Assembly (NCBI RefSeq): GCF_042646425.1
Contig: NZ_JBHRTR010000022.1
Span: forward strand, 1 to 47,438
Source of the DNA: Marinibaculum pumilum
GTDB lineage: Bacteria; Pseudomonadota; Alphaproteobacteria; Ferrovibrionales; Ferrovibrionaceae
Direction of reading: 5' to 3'
Length of the DNA stretch: 47,438 nt
In this document: positions 47,424-47,438 of the stretch, in pieces
How the letters are laid out: every line of letters starts with the position of its first letter
Numbering within the stretch: position 1 is the stretch's first letter
Notes under the pieces: generated by a model
What the model was told of the DNA's origin: nothing
What the model saw: the letters and a program-made list of their open reading frames with translations, nothing else
The model's database searches: none
Position numbers and translations under genes: made by a program

Positions 47424-47438
47424 GGTGCCCAGGGGCGG
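47423..47438. other. attR core, right copy of the 16-bp attachment repeat
   Basis: Exact copy of 1-16. On the minus strand it forms the 3' end (with CCA) of the tRNA whose 5' part would continue right of the window. The phage thus restores the tRNA end on insertion. Confidence 0.92.

Noticed and set aside
1..47438. tRNA genes, CRISPR arrays or insertion sequences inside the window
   Set aside because: No complete cloverleaf, no regularly spaced direct repeats and no transposase were seen; only the tRNA 3' end in the att cores.

Overview
The window is one complete integrated prophage of about 47.4 kb, cut exactly at its attachment sites. The same 16-bp sequence (TGGTGCCCAGGGGCGG) opens the window (1-16) and closes it (47423-47438). 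Its reverse complement reads as the 3' end of a tRNA (T-stem end, acceptor strand CCTGGGC, discriminator A, CCA) and fits an alphaproteobacterial tRNA-Phe from memory. The rest of that tRNA would lie just right of the window, next to the integrase. High G+C, alphaproteobacterial-type phage families (DUF2213, DUF2184, DUF1073, DUF6362, DUF1643) and weak AT signals suggest a high-GC alphaproteobacterial host; genus cannot be told. No host gene is seen.

The phage has a contractile tail (myovirus morphotype). From right to left on the minus strand, 35.4 kb down to 2.1 kb, the order is: cro; a CII-position gene; orphan adenine methyltransferase; Gp88-like protein; RuvC-like resolvase; DnaB helicase; replication initiator; DUF6362 protein; small and large terminase; portal; MuF protein; a cargo block (glycine-rich fibre protein, MptE-like protein, methyltransferase, two glycosyltransferases); protease/scaffold; cement; major capsid; head-tail connectors; sheath; tube; tail chaperones with a -1 frameshift; tape measure; Dit-like protein; plug; hub; spike; gp25; baseplate J; DUF2612; fibre; putative holin; endolysin; Rz/Rz1. 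On the plus strand, 35.5-36.7 kb is the cI lysogeny operon. From 37.1 to 47.4 kb runs a tightly coupled early operon: small unknown proteins, HNH, RecT-like protein, DnaQ-like exonuclease, DUF1643, ASCH, Gp37/Gp68, putative excisionase, integrase. The left end carries a second regulatory module: an XRE repressor-like gene divergent from a BRO/KilAC antirepressor operon, followed by two small plus-strand cargo genes.

Regulation is readable. The cro promoter and the rightward early promoter are near-copies (TTGCnn, 17 nt, TATATC), each with an ACCGNNNCGGT operator in the 11 bp next to the -10 box. CI and Cro should therefore control both arms through the same site. Predicted transcripts of cro and of the left-end XRE gene start at the A of the start codon, so both are probably leaderless. 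Terminators interrupt the leftward operon at about 32.95, 28.73, 19.40 and 3.21 kb, which implies antitermination or internal promoters. Four GGTGAGNCA sites, two beside each att core, look like integrase arm sites.

The most unusual points are a 42-residue peptide coupled to small terminase that carries one copy of a repeat also found in the baseplate plug protein and the glycine-rich fibre protein; the baseplate plug fused to these repeats and to PKD/BspA-like domains; the TTTTTTC frameshift site; the shared promoter-operator architecture; and a Gp37/Gp68 protein with four inserted CxxC knuckles. Apart from about 150 bp at the left end and the noted control regions, nearly all of the window is coding.
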